Assembly (NCBI GenBank): GCA_963752045.1
Contig: CAVVWN010000012.1
Span: forward strand, 96,005 to 160,004
Length of the DNA: 64,000 nucleotides
From: DATKDF01 sp963752045
GTDB taxonomy: Bacteria > Acidobacteriota > Vicinamibacteria > Vicinamibacterales > SCN-69-37
Direction of reading: 5' to 3'
Program-made: the position numbers and the translations under genes
In this document: positions 24,246 through 31,819 of the stretch, one piece after another
Layout of the letters: each line of letters opens with the position of its first letter
How positions within the stretch are numbered: position 1 is the first letter of the stretch
The notes under the pieces: generated by a model
Seen by the model: only the letters and a program-made list of their open reading frames with translations
Told to the model about the DNA's origin: nothing
The model's database searches: none

Positions 24246-25211
24246 TCAGCGCGACCGGCGGAAGGTGAACCGCACGGTGCTGGGCCCGCCGTCGCCGGCA
24301 AGGAAGGTGGCGTCGGCGTCGTGGAGGCGCGCGGCCGCCTTGGCGACCGAGGCGCCAAGAGCGGCCACCCAGTCCTCTGCACCGGAAACCGGCGCCCCGT
24401 GAGACCGGCGGGGCGCGGGGGCGTCAGCAGCGCCATCTTGAGAGACGTCGATGACGTCGAGCTCTCCGTCGGTCAGCTCGGCGGCCACGGTGATGGCGGC
24501 GCCGTCGGCCGCGCCGGCCGTGCCGAGCGTCCAGATGACGGCACCAGACACGCCCGCCACGAGCGCGGTGTCATCCACGCGCACGGCCGCGGTCCAGGCG
24601 GGGACTCGCACGTCGATCGAGATGCCGGCCAGGCGGCATTCGGCGGCAAACCCGTCGCGGACGCGCGCGAGGAGCGAGCCGATCTCGTGCGGTTGCATCC
24701 GCGGCCGGACGGCGCCCTGCAGCAGGCGGTGGGCGTCGAGCATCCAGGACGCGCGCCAGGTCTGGGCGCGAATGAGGTCGAGGCTCACCCGGCGCGCCAT
24801 CGGAGACGGGTCCGCGGCGAGCAGCGCAGCCGCCGATGCAATCGTCGCGAGCTCTTCGGAGACCTCCGAGAGGAGACGCTCGCCACGCGGGTCGTGCGTG
24901 CCGTGCGTGTCGTGCGTGTCGTGCATGTCACGCGGACGGCTGGCGGCCGGCCCGTCGCCTGCGCGCCGCTGCGGTTTCGGCGGAGCGTCGGTCGCGACTG
25001 CTCGATCGGCACTCACCGCCCTCGTCGTCAGCAGGTCGACGTAATGTGAGTCAGCTCGCATGCGATAGCTCGACGGCAGGCCTTCACGGCCCGCCCGCGG
25101 CAGGTCGTCGCCGGCGACATCGTCGGCGACGTCGGACGCCTCGTCGGGCGGCGGATCGATCACCGGCCGCCGACGCGTGAAACCCAAATCAGCAGGATTG
25201 AATTCAGACAC
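24246..25211 (-). CDS. Degenerate histidine-kinase-like protein
   Basis: 321 aa from the GTG at 25211, with GGAGG nine nt upstream. The first 80 residues look disordered and include a His-rich run MHDTHDTHGTHDPRG. Then comes a helical DHp-like region (RLLSEVSEELATIASAAALL) in which the usual phospho-acceptor His is absent. A HATPase-like region follows (HEIGSLLARVRDGFAAECRL, VDDTALVAGVSGAVIWTL, GELDVIDVSQDGA). The N-box Asn-containing helix is replaced by AVIWTLGTAGAADGAA, and no glycine-rich lid is evident. I read it as a kinase-fold protein that has lost catalysis, perhaps a scaffold or ligand sensor. It is a soluble, stand-alone gene, divergent from the M20 hydrolase gene. Recognition is by pattern only. 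Confidence 0.55.
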   Translation of the reverse strand: MSEFNPADLGFTRRRPVIDPPPDEASDVADDVAGDDLPRAGREGLPSSYRMRADSHYVDLLTTRAVSADRAVATDAPPKPQRRAGDGPAASRPRDMHDTHDTHGTHDPRGERLLSEVSEELATIASAAALLAADPSPMARRVSLDLIRAQTWRASWMLDAHRLLQGAVRPRMQPHEIGSLLARVRDGFAAECRLAGISIDVRVPAWTAAVRVDDTALVAGVSGAVIWTLGTAGAADGAAITVAAELTDGELDVIDVSQDGAADAPAPRRSHGAPVSGAEDWVAALGASVAKAAARLHDADATFLAGDGGPSTVRFTFRRSR

Positions 25212-25336
25212 GTATGAGAGCCTCCGAACGCGCGCCGTGGAGAACTGCCATCGTACCAGACGCCCGCGGCGAGACACAATCGCAGTGCGGTATCCTCCGA
25301 GCGACCGGTCGCGCTCAGGACCGGAGGAGCGATGAC

Positions 25337-26935
25337 ATGACACGACATCTGCCCGTGGTGATCTCTCTGGTTGCGGCACTGGCTGGCTGTGGCGGCAGCG
25401 GCTCGCCCGCCGAAACTCCGGAGGCGCCCCTGCGCCCGAGCGAGCGCGCGGTCTTCGAGACCGACGAGGCCTTCGACGCGCGCGAGATCCCCGCGTACGC
25501 CGGGTCGCACGACGCGGTGTACGCGCACATCGACGCGAATCTCGACCGTCACATCGCCGAGCTGCAGCGGTGGATCCGCCAGCCGTCGGTGAGCGCCCAG
25601 AACGACGGCATCGACGACATGGCCGCACTGCTCAGGGACGACCTGAAAGCCCTGGGGTTCCAGGAGGCCGAGCTCGTGCCGACGAGCGGCCATCCGGGCG
25701 TGTGGGGCTACTACGACGCCGGCGCGCCGAAGACGCTGCTCGTCTACATGATGTACGACGTCCAGCCGGTCAATCCGGAGGACTGGCAGTCGCCGCCCTT
25801 CGAGGCGCGGCTCGTCGAACACGAGCTCGGGTCCGTGCTGATGGGCCGCGGCGCCACCAATCAGAAGGGGCCGGAACGCGCCCTCCTGAACGCCATCGCC
25901 TCGATCCTCGCCGAGACCGGCACGCTGCCCGTCAACCTGATGGTGGCGGCCGAAGGCGAGGAGGAGCTGGGATCGCCCCACTACCCGGAAATCGTCGACC
26001 GATACGAAGCCCGCATGAAGGCCGCTGACGGCGCGATCTTTCCCTTCAACTCGCAGGACCCGGCCGGCGACTTCACGATGAGCCTGGGCGTGAAGGGCAT
26101 CCTGTACCTCGAACTGGAGGCGCGCGGCGGCGCCCAGGGCGGCCCGACCCGCTCCGAGATTCACGGCTCGTACAAGGCCATCGTGGACGCGCCGGCGCTT
26201 CGCCTGGTGCAGGCGCTGGCCTCACTGACGTCCGACGATGGCAACACGATCCTCGTGCCTGGTTACTACGACAAGGTCCGAGGCCCGACGCTCGAGGAGC
26301 AACGGCTCGTGAATGGCATGGCCGCCGACTGGAACGACGCGCGCGAAATGGCCGCCCTCGGCGTGGAGCGCTGGATCGACGGCGCCACCGGACGCGACGC
26401 GATCCTGCGGTACCTCTACGACCCGACGCTCAACGTCGACGGCATGTGGAGCGGCTACACGGGCGAAGGCGTCAAGACCATCCTGCCGCATCGGGCGGTG
26501 GCCAAGGTGGACTCGCGGCTGCCTCCAGGGCTCGCGCCTGACGAGGCGCTCGCGCTCATCCGCGCCCATCTCGACGCCGGCGGCTTCACCGACATCGAGG
26601 TCCGCCAGTTGTCCGGCTACCCGGCCGCCCAGTCGACGATCGACGCGCCGCTCGTCCAGGCGGCGATCGGCGTGTTCAACAAGTGGAACGTGCCACCGTC
26701 GGTGTCGCCGCGGCTTGCGGGCAGCGCGCCCTTCTACCAGTTCACCGACCGGCTTGGCCTGCCGCTCGTCTTCGCCGGCCTCGGCCACGGCTCCGGCGCC
26801 CACGGACCGAACGAGTACATCGTCGTGCGCCCGAAGCCGGGCTCGCGCGTCGCCGGGCTCGCCGATATTGAGAAGGCGTACGTGGATTCTGCTCTTCGCG
26901 CTGGCCGCGCGGTAGCCGGAGGGCGGTGCTCATGA
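25337..26935 (+). CDS. M20-family metallohydrolase-like lipoprotein with altered metal ligands
   Basis: 532 aa from the ATG at 25337, 7 nt after GGAGGAG. The signal ends in a lipobox (LVAALAGC), so it should be a membrane lipoprotein. The body is an M20 peptidase/deacylase: DRHIAELQRWIRQPSVSAQN, VYMMYDVQPVNPEDW, GRGATNQKGPERALLNA, AAEGEEELGSPHY, an inserted dimerisation domain, and GLGHGSGAHGPNEYI. In typical M20 enzymes the first motif has the zinc ligand His (GHYDVQP) and the second an Asp (GRGASDDKG). Here they read MM and TN, so two of the five usual ligands are changed, while the Glu-Glu pair and last His remain. It may bind one metal, another metal, or be a non-catalytic binder. The thioesterase gene overlaps its stop. 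Confidence 0.88.
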   Translation: MTRHLPVVISLVAALAGCGGSGSPAETPEAPLRPSERAVFETDEAFDAREIPAYAGSHDAVYAHIDANLDRHIAELQRWIRQPSVSAQNDGIDDMAALLRDDLKALGFQEAELVPTSGHPGVWGYYDAGAPKTLLVYMMYDVQPVNPEDWQSPPFEARLVEHELGSVLMGRGATNQKGPERALLNAIASILAETGTLPVNLMVAAEGEEELGSPHYPEIVDRYEARMKAADGAIFPFNSQDPAGDFTMSLGVKGILYLELEARGGAQGGPTRSEIHGSYKAIVDAPALRLVQALASLTSDDGNTILVPGYYDKVRGPTLEEQRLVNGMAADWNDAREMAALGVERWIDGATGRDAILRYLYDPTLNVDGMWSGYTGEGVKTILPHRAVAKVDSRLPPGLAPDEALALIRAHLDAGGFTDIEVRQLSGYPAAQSTIDAPLVQAAIGVFNKWNVPPSVSPRLAGSAPFYQFTDRLGLPLVFAGLGHGSGAHGPNEYIVVRPKPGSRVAGLADIEKAYVDSALRAGRAVAGGRCS

Positions 26936-27393
26936 CGTTCGTACAGGATCGGTATCCAGACGATGTGGCCCACTGCTACGGATGCGGGCGCCTCAACACC
27001 GACGGGCTCCACGTGCAGACGGAGTGGACGGGCGGCGAGGGCGTCGCGCGCTTCCACCCGCGCTCGAGCCACGTCGCCATCCCGGGCTTCGTCTATGGCG
27101 GCCTGCTCGCCTCGATCATCGACTGCCACGGCGTGGGCACGGCCGCGGCCGCCGCGATGACGGCCGCCGGCCTCACGCCCGGCGTCGACGAGACGCCTCG
27201 CTTCGTCACGGCCGGCCTCGAGCTGCGATTCCTGGCGCCGACCCCCATGGGAATCGAGCTCGTCATGCGGGCTCGGCCCTCCGAGGTCACCGCCCGGAAG
27301 GTCATCGTCCAGGTCACGCTCGTCGCAGGCGCCGTCGAGACCGTGCGTGGCACGGTCGTGGCGGCACCCATGCCCGCGAGCATGAAGCGGTAG
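26932..27393 (+). CDS. PaaI/YbgC-like hotdog-fold thioesterase
   Basis: 153 aa from the ATG at 26932, eight nt after GGAGGG and overlapping the previous stop (ATGA). It shows the signature of small acyl-CoA thioesterases: VAHCYGCGRLNTDGLHVQ at the N-terminus, then GFVYGGLLASIIDCHGVGTA, where the Asp after SII and the long hotdog helix form the active site, and VTAGLELRFLAPTPMGIELV. No signal peptide; cytoplasmic. The partner gene encodes an exported lipoprotein, so their link may be just co-transcription. Substrate unknown; hydrolysis of short or aromatic acyl-CoA is a family-based guess. Confidence 0.88.
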   Translation: MTFVQDRYPDDVAHCYGCGRLNTDGLHVQTEWTGGEGVARFHPRSSHVAIPGFVYGGLLASIIDCHGVGTAAAAAMTAAGLTPGVDETPRFVTAGLELRFLAPTPMGIELVMRARPSEVTARKVIVQVTLVAGAVETVRGTVVAAPMPASMKR

Positions 27394-27421
27394 GCGGCTC
27401 TTCAGATCCGGGAATGACGCG

Positions 27422-27430
27422 TGCTAAGGT
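27422..27430 (+). promoter_or_regulatory. Extended -10 (TGC-TAAGGT) for the cytochrome/PQQ operon
   Basis: TGCTAAGGT lies 14 bp before the ATG at 27445, with a weak -35 (TTCAGA, 27401-27406) 18 bp upstream. The predicted leader is only about 8 nt. It shares the TGC-TAnnnT form with 31232-31240 and 6488-6496. Confidence 0.45.
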
Positions 27431-27444
27431 AGCGACCGACACGC

Positions 27445-27903
27445 ATGAATGACCCGGGCAGACGGACGCTGACGGCCGTGCACGCCACGGCAGCCATGGC
27501 CCTGAGCGCGGCGCTTGCCGTGTCGGCCGCCGGCAGGCAGCAGACAACCGAAATGCGGTCGACGCAGGGCGGCGTGTACACCGCCGAGCAGGCGGCTCGG
27601 GGTGAAACGACGTTTGCCGGAAACTGCACGGGCTGCCACACGAAGGGCGCCTACGCCACGCCGGCCTTCGTGAAGCGCTGGAACGGCCGGACGCTCGGCG
27701 AGCTCTATTCGCTCATCGCCGAGACGATGCCCGAGGACTTTCCGGGCGCGCTCTCGCCCGGCGAGTACGCCCAGGTCGTCGCCTACATGCTGAAGCTCAA
27801 TCGCATGCCGGCCGGCGCCGAGGAGCTGCCGGCCGACCCGGCCGCCCTCAACAAGATCCGCTTCGATGCCGCAGGGACGTTGACCACGGGGACCAGACCA
27901 TGA
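27445..27903 (+). CDS. Periplasmic c-type cytochrome, partner of the PQQ dehydrogenase
   Basis: 152 aa. A signal peptide (AVHATAAMALSAALAVSAAG) precedes a single class I cytochrome c domain. The haem-attachment motif CTGCH lies in TFAGNCTGCHTKGAYATPAF, and the axial Met is in AETMPEDFPGALSPGEYAQV, followed by the terminal helix VVAYMLKLNRMP. Its stop overlaps the dehydrogenase start (ATGA at 27900-27903). The natural reading is that it takes electrons from the PQQ enzyme and passes them to the respiratory chain. In many quinohaemoproteins this domain is fused to the propeller; here it is a separate gene upstream. Confidence 0.93.
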   Translation: MNDPGRRTLTAVHATAAMALSAALAVSAAGRQQTTEMRSTQGGVYTAEQAARGETTFAGNCTGCHTKGAYATPAFVKRWNGRTLGELYSLIAETMPEDFPGALSPGEYAQVVAYMLKLNRMPAGAEELPADPAALNKIRFDAAGTLTTGTRP

Positions 27904-30167
27904 AGATACGAATCACCGGAAACCGGACGCTTGGCCTGCTGAGCCTGTCGGCCGTCACGCTCGTCGCGGCGATGGCCGGGGCGGGCGCCCTTTCGGCCGT
28001 TCAGCAGCCAACGCTCGTCCGCGGCAATGCCTTCGGCGAATGGCGCTATTGGGCCGCCGACGCCTGGAGCACGCGCTACTCCCCGCTCGACCAGATCAAC
28101 GCCTCGAACTTCGGCTCGCTCGAAGTGGCCTGGCAGTGGAACGCCAGCCCGTTCGGTCCGGACGAGTACTACCGGACGACGCCGCTCTACGCGAACGGAC
28201 GGCTGTTCACGGTGGCGACGACCCGGCGCATTGCCGCGGCGATCGATCCGGCGACCGGCGAGACGCTCTGGATGTGGCGGCTCGAAGAGGGCCTCCGCTG
28301 GCAGAAGGCGCCGCGGCAGTTCGCGGGCCGCGGACTCGCCTACTGGACCGACGGACGCGAGGAGCGGGTCATCGTCGTCACGCCCGGGTATCACATGGCG
28401 CTCCTCGACGCGAAGACGGGCATTCCCGATCCGAAGTTCGGCACGAACGGCGTCGTCGATCTGATGGACGGCCTCGGTTTCCCGCTCGTGCCGTGGGCGG
28501 TCGACGATCCGGGTCCGCTCGTCATCAGCGACACCTATCCGCCGCGCCGCGCCCGGCCCGGAGAAACCTGGAACGACGAGACGAAGACCGGCGCCGACGG
28601 CACCGTGGGCATCGACCCGGCCAACGGGCTCATCGCGGCCTCCTCGCCGGCCATCGTCGTCAATGACGTCATCGTCGTGGGCAATTCGTCCATCCACGGC
28701 TACTACCCGACGCAGCTGCACAACCTGCCCGGCTATATCCGCGGCTTCGACGTGCGCACAGGCAAGCAGCTCTGGAAGTTCAATCTCATCCCCGAGCCGG
28801 GCGAGTTCGGCGCCGACACGTGGAAGAGCGGCAGCAAACCGGGCACCGACGGCGTGGGCAAGAACGATGCGTGGGCGCCCTACTCGGCCGATCCCGAACT
28901 CGGACTCGTGTACATCCCCGTGGGGATGCCGCTCATGGACGAGTACGGCGGCCATCGTCCCGGCGACAACCTGTTCGGCACGAGCATCGTGGCCATCGAC
29001 GTCAAGACGGGCCTGCGCAAGTGGCACTTCCAGTTCGTCCATCACGACATCTGGGACTACGACACGCCTATGGCCCCGAATCTCCTCGACGTGACGATCG
29101 ACGGCCGCCTGCGGAAAGTCGTCGCACAGGGCACGAAGCAGGGCTGGCTCTACGTGCTCGACCGGACGACGGGCGAGCCCATCTGGCCCATCATCGAAAC
29201 GCCGGTGCTCGGGAGCGAGGTGCCTGGCGAGGTGGCTTCCCCGACGCAGCCCATCCCGACGAAGCCGTTGCCCTACTCGCAGCAAGGTCTGGTCGAAGAG
29301 GACCTGATCGACTACACGCCGGCCATCAAGGCGGCCGCGCTCAAGCTGGCGCAGGCGTGCCGGATGGGGCCGTACTACATCCCGGCATCGCCGCAGGACG
29401 GCTCAGCGCCGAGCGGACTGACCTGTTCGTGGTACGCGCCTGGCGCGAGCGGCGGCGTGAACATCGACGGTGGCGCCGCGGTCGATCCGGAAACGGGCAT
29501 GGCCTACGTGGCGTCGCAGTCGGGCATGAGCACGATTGCCGTGGCGAAGGACCCCTGCTCGGAGTTCCGGTACAGCTCGCCTCACGACAGTTGCGGGCAG
29601 ATCGGCGCGCCGCCGCCTCCGCCCGGCTACCAGCCCCCGGCCGAAGGCGGGCGTGGGCGCGGAGGCTTCGGCCGGGTGCGCGCCACGACGCAGATCGCCG
29701 GCATCTCGATCATCAAGCCGAAGCAGCTCGGCGGCATCACCGCGTACGACCTCAAGACCGGCGACAAGGCCTGGTGGATGCCGAACGGCGGGCCGGGCAT
29801 GCTGACGGTGCCGACGCCTCAGGCCAACTCGCCCGATGCCGCGCTCTTTGCCGGAGTCTCGCTGCCGCCCGACGCGCCGGGCCGCGGGCAGGCGCAGGTG
29901 ATCACGACCAAGTCGCTCGTCATCTACGGCACGGGCCGGAGCGGCGGCGGTCCGGATCCGCGGCTGTACGCGGTGGACAAGGCCACCGGCAAGGAACTGG
30001 CCGCGCTGACGATCCCGTCGAAGACGAGCGCCGTGCCGATGACCTTCCTGCACAAGGGCAAGCAGTACATCGTGTTCGCCACCGGCGCCGGCCGGAACAC
30101 GTCGCTCGTCGCGCTGACGCTGCCCGAGCCGAACACGGCGGCGCGGGGACGAGGTGGCGACAGGTGA
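27900..30167 (+). CDS. PQQ-dependent dehydrogenase (eight-bladed propeller)
   Basis: 755 aa with an N-terminal signal (LGLLSLSAVTLVAAMAGAGA). The propeller begins GEWRYWAADAWSTRYSPLDQ, followed by INASNFGSLEVAWQWN, both standard openings of quinoprotein alcohol/glucose dehydrogenases. Blade W-motifs include DPATGETLWMWRL, DVRTGKQLWKFNL, DVKTGLRKWHFQFVHHDIWD and YDLKTGDKAWWMPNGGPG. FVHHDIWDYD is the segment that lines the PQQ/metal site in membrane glucose-dehydrogenase-like enzymes. A Pro/Gly-rich loop (APPPPPGYQPPAEGGRGRGG) is inserted near residue 575. It oxidises an alcohol, sugar or aldol in the periplasm. No transmembrane anchor is present, so the neighbouring cytochrome is probably its acceptor. 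A 7-bp repeat array starts right after its stop. Confidence 0.93.
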   Translation: MKIRITGNRTLGLLSLSAVTLVAAMAGAGALSAVQQPTLVRGNAFGEWRYWAADAWSTRYSPLDQINASNFGSLEVAWQWNASPFGPDEYYRTTPLYANGRLFTVATTRRIAAAIDPATGETLWMWRLEEGLRWQKAPRQFAGRGLAYWTDGREERVIVVTPGYHMALLDAKTGIPDPKFGTNGVVDLMDGLGFPLVPWAVDDPGPLVISDTYPPRRARPGETWNDETKTGADGTVGIDPANGLIAASSPAIVVNDVIVVGNSSIHGYYPTQLHNLPGYIRGFDVRTGKQLWKFNLIPEPGEFGADTWKSGSKPGTDGVGKNDAWAPYSADPELGLVYIPVGMPLMDEYGGHRPGDNLFGTSIVAIDVKTGLRKWHFQFVHHDIWDYDTPMAPNLLDVTIDGRLRKVVAQGTKQGWLYVLDRTTGEPIWPIIETPVLGSEVPGEVASPTQPIPTKPLPYSQQGLVEEDLIDYTPAIKAAALKLAQACRMGPYYIPASPQDGSAPSGLTCSWYAPGASGGVNIDGGAAVDPETGMAYVASQSGMSTIAVAKDPCSEFRYSSPHDSCGQIGAPPPPPGYQPPAEGGRGRGGFGRVRATTQIAGISIIKPKQLGGITAYDLKTGDKAWWMPNGGPGMLTVPTPQANSPDAALFAGVSLPPDAPGRGQAQVITTKSLVIYGTGRSGGGPDPRLYAVDKATGKELAALTIPSKTSAVPMTFLHKGKQYIVFATGAGRNTSLVALTLPEPNTAARGRGGDR

Positions 30168-30208
30168 ATCTGGGATCTGGGATCTGGAATCTGGAATCTG
30201 GGATCTGG
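30168..30208. repeat. ATCTGGR heptamer array directly after the PQQ gene
   Basis: Six consecutive heptamers ATCTGGG or ATCTGGA begin on the base after the TGA stop. This is the same heptamer and same sense orientation as the array after cusA (10147-10188). Confidence 0.9.
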
Positions 30209-30264
30209 CGCGGCGATCGCCTGCTTCGCTGTCCGGTGAGATTGCTCCGGACTCGGACGGCTGC

Positions 30265-31221
30265 ATGATCAGGCGACCGACAGTCCTGCTGGCGCTCCTC
30301 GTCGCCGCAGCCTGCGCCCCTGCCGTCGAGCCGGCACCGCCGATCGTCCGTACCGCCAACCCGTACGCGCGCGGGCTCACCGACGCGGACTTTCCTCGCG
30401 TGCAGGAGCTGGCCGACGGCGTCTACTCGTACGAGCAACTGCGCTCGGCCGGTGACGAGCGCTTCACGACGGTCAGCCTGTTCGTCGTGACCCCGGAGGG
30501 CGTGCTCGTCGCCGACGGTCAGGGCAGCGTCGAGGAAACGGCCAGGCTCGTCGAGACCATCGCCGGCATCACCGACGCCGCCATCACCCACGTCGTGGTG
30601 TGCTCCGACCACGGAGACCATACGGGCGGCAATGCCGCGTTCCCGGCAGGGGCCACCTTCTACGCGCACGCCACATCACGCGCCGTCCTCGAGGCCAGCG
30701 CGAACCGGCCCGACCGGCCGGCCGATGGACCGGCCGTCGTCGTGCCGAGCGAGGTCGTCGACGGGACGCACACGCTCACGCTCGGCGGGGTCGAGATCCA
30801 GCTGCTCTTCCTCGGACGGGCGCACACGGGCGGCGACCTGAGCGTGTACCTGCCCCGGCAGAAGATCCTGTTCATGAGCGAGGCGTACCTCAACAGGGTC
30901 TTTCCCGCGATGCGGTCCGCGTACCCCACCGAGTGGGTGGAGACGATCCGCAAGGCGCAGGCGATGGACGTCGAGACCTACGTGCCGGGCCACGGTTTCG
31001 TAGACCCGCCGGAGGTCCTCAGGGAGGAGCTCGACACGTATCGCCTGGCCCTCGAGCAGGTCATCGCCGAGGCGACACGCCTCCACGCGGCCGGCGTGCC
31101 CGTCGACGCCGCGGTCGAGCAGGCGACGTTCGGCGACCTCGAGACCTGGTCGCTCCGCGAAAGCCAGGCGGCCACCGCCATCCGCCGCGTCTATCTCGAG
31201 CTCGACGGCGGCTTGCGCTGA
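30265..31221 (+). CDS. Metallo-beta-lactamase-fold lipoprotein with variant metal site
   Basis: 318 aa from the ATG at 30265. The signal ends in a lipobox-like AAAC (LLALLVAAACAPAVEP). MBL fold elements: ELADGVYSYEQL, a first strand pair TVSLFVVTPEGVLVADG, the metal motif ITHVVVCSDHGDHTGGN, FLGRAHTGGDLSVYLP, KILFMSEAYLNRVFP and YVPGHGFVDPP. The canonical HxHxDH reads SDHGDH, so the first His is Ser; the bridging Asp region (usually GD) reads SEAY, with Glu. The third and last His (AHTGG, PGHG) are intact. It may therefore be a mono-metal enzyme or a binding protein. Relatives include quinoprotein-relay SoxH-like and glyoxalase-II-like proteins. It follows the PQQ gene by about 100 bp on the same strand. 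Confidence 0.88.
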   Translation: MIRRPTVLLALLVAAACAPAVEPAPPIVRTANPYARGLTDADFPRVQELADGVYSYEQLRSAGDERFTTVSLFVVTPEGVLVADGQGSVEETARLVETIAGITDAAITHVVVCSDHGDHTGGNAAFPAGATFYAHATSRAVLEASANRPDRPADGPAVVVPSEVVDGTHTLTLGGVEIQLLFLGRAHTGGDLSVYLPRQKILFMSEAYLNRVFPAMRSAYPTEWVETIRKAQAMDVETYVPGHGFVDPPEVLREELDTYRLALEQVIAEATRLHAAGVPVDAAVEQATFGDLETWSLRESQAATAIRRVYLELDGGLR

Positions 31222-31231
31222 GTTCGGCCGG

Positions 31232-31240
31232 TGCTACGAT
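31232..31240 (+). promoter_or_regulatory. Extended -10 (TGC-TACGAT) for yajQ; leaderless start predicted
   Basis: TGCTACGAT ends 6 bp before the yajQ ATG (31247). A start site 6-8 bp downstream of the hexamer would coincide with the ATG, and no ribosome binding site is present. A leaderless message is therefore likely. Confidence 0.5.
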
Positions 31241-31246
31241 CGAGGC

Positions 31247-31750
31247 ATGGCTCAACAGGCGTCCTTTGACGTGACCTCCACGGTCGATCTTCAGGAAGTG
31301 GACAACGCCGTCAACCAGGCGAAAAAGGAACTCGGCCAGCGCTACGACTTCAAGGGTTCGAAGTCGGACATCGACTTCAAGCGGGCCGAGAGCGTCATCG
31401 AGCTCATCTCGGAAGACCAGTTCAAGCTCGATGCGGTGTGGGACATCCTCCAGACCCGCCTCGTGAAGCGGTCCGTGCCGATCAAGAACATGAAGCCGTC
31501 CGACGTCGAGCCGGCGGCCGGCGGGCTCGTGCACCGCACGGTGTCCCTGCAGCAGGGGATCCCGACCGAAGCGGCCAGGGAGATCGTCAAATTCCTCAAG
31601 GACCAGAAGATGCGCAAGGTGCAGGCAGCCATCCAGGGCGACCAGTTGCGGATCTCGTCGCCGTCGAAGGACGACCTGCAGACCGCCATGAAGCTCTTGC
31701 GCGCGCAGGACTTCGGGGTGGAGCTGCAGTTCGGGAACTACCGCGGCTGA
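31247..31750 (+). CDS. yajQ: YajQ-family cyclic-di-GMP/nucleotide-binding protein
   Basis: 167 aa, full family length. It opens with the YajQ hallmark SFDVTSTVDLQEVDNAVNQA, then QRYDFKGSKSDIDF, ESVIELISEDQFKLDAVWDI, VKRSVPIKNMKPSD, GIPTEAAREIVKFLKDQKMR, KVQAAIQGDQLRISSPSKDD and LQFGNYRG at the end. The protein is two RNP-like alpha/beta domains. In Xanthomonas and Pseudomonas members bind cyclic di-GMP and act as transcription co-regulators; in E. coli the role is less clear. Cytoplasmic. It appears to be a single-gene transcription unit with its own promoter, followed by a TATAAT for the next gene. Confidence 0.96.
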   Translation: MAQQASFDVTSTVDLQEVDNAVNQAKKELGQRYDFKGSKSDIDFKRAESVIELISEDQFKLDAVWDILQTRLVKRSVPIKNMKPSDVEPAAGGLVHRTVSLQQGIPTEAAREIVKFLKDQKMRKVQAAIQGDQLRISSPSKDDLQTAMKLLRAQDFGVELQFGNYRG

Positions 31751-31792
31751 CCGGCGCGCCGGCCTCGCTGGAGCGGTTTTCGAGAACGGCTC

Positions 31793-31798
31793 TATAAT
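31793..31798 (+). promoter_or_regulatory. -10 element TATAAT for the VWFA protein gene
   Basis: A perfect TATAAT in the context CTCTATAATCGGAA lies 21 bp before the ATG at 31820, with AGGGA as ribosome site between. The context CTATAATCGG also occurs at 5628-5637. Confidence 0.55.
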
Positions 31799-31819
31799 CG
31801 GAACTTCAGGGACAACTCC

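Noticed and set aside
26926..26932. GTG 26926 as thioesterase start
   Set aside because: Only two bases separate it from the GGAGGG site; ATG 26932 has eight-base spacing and the usual ATGA overlap.
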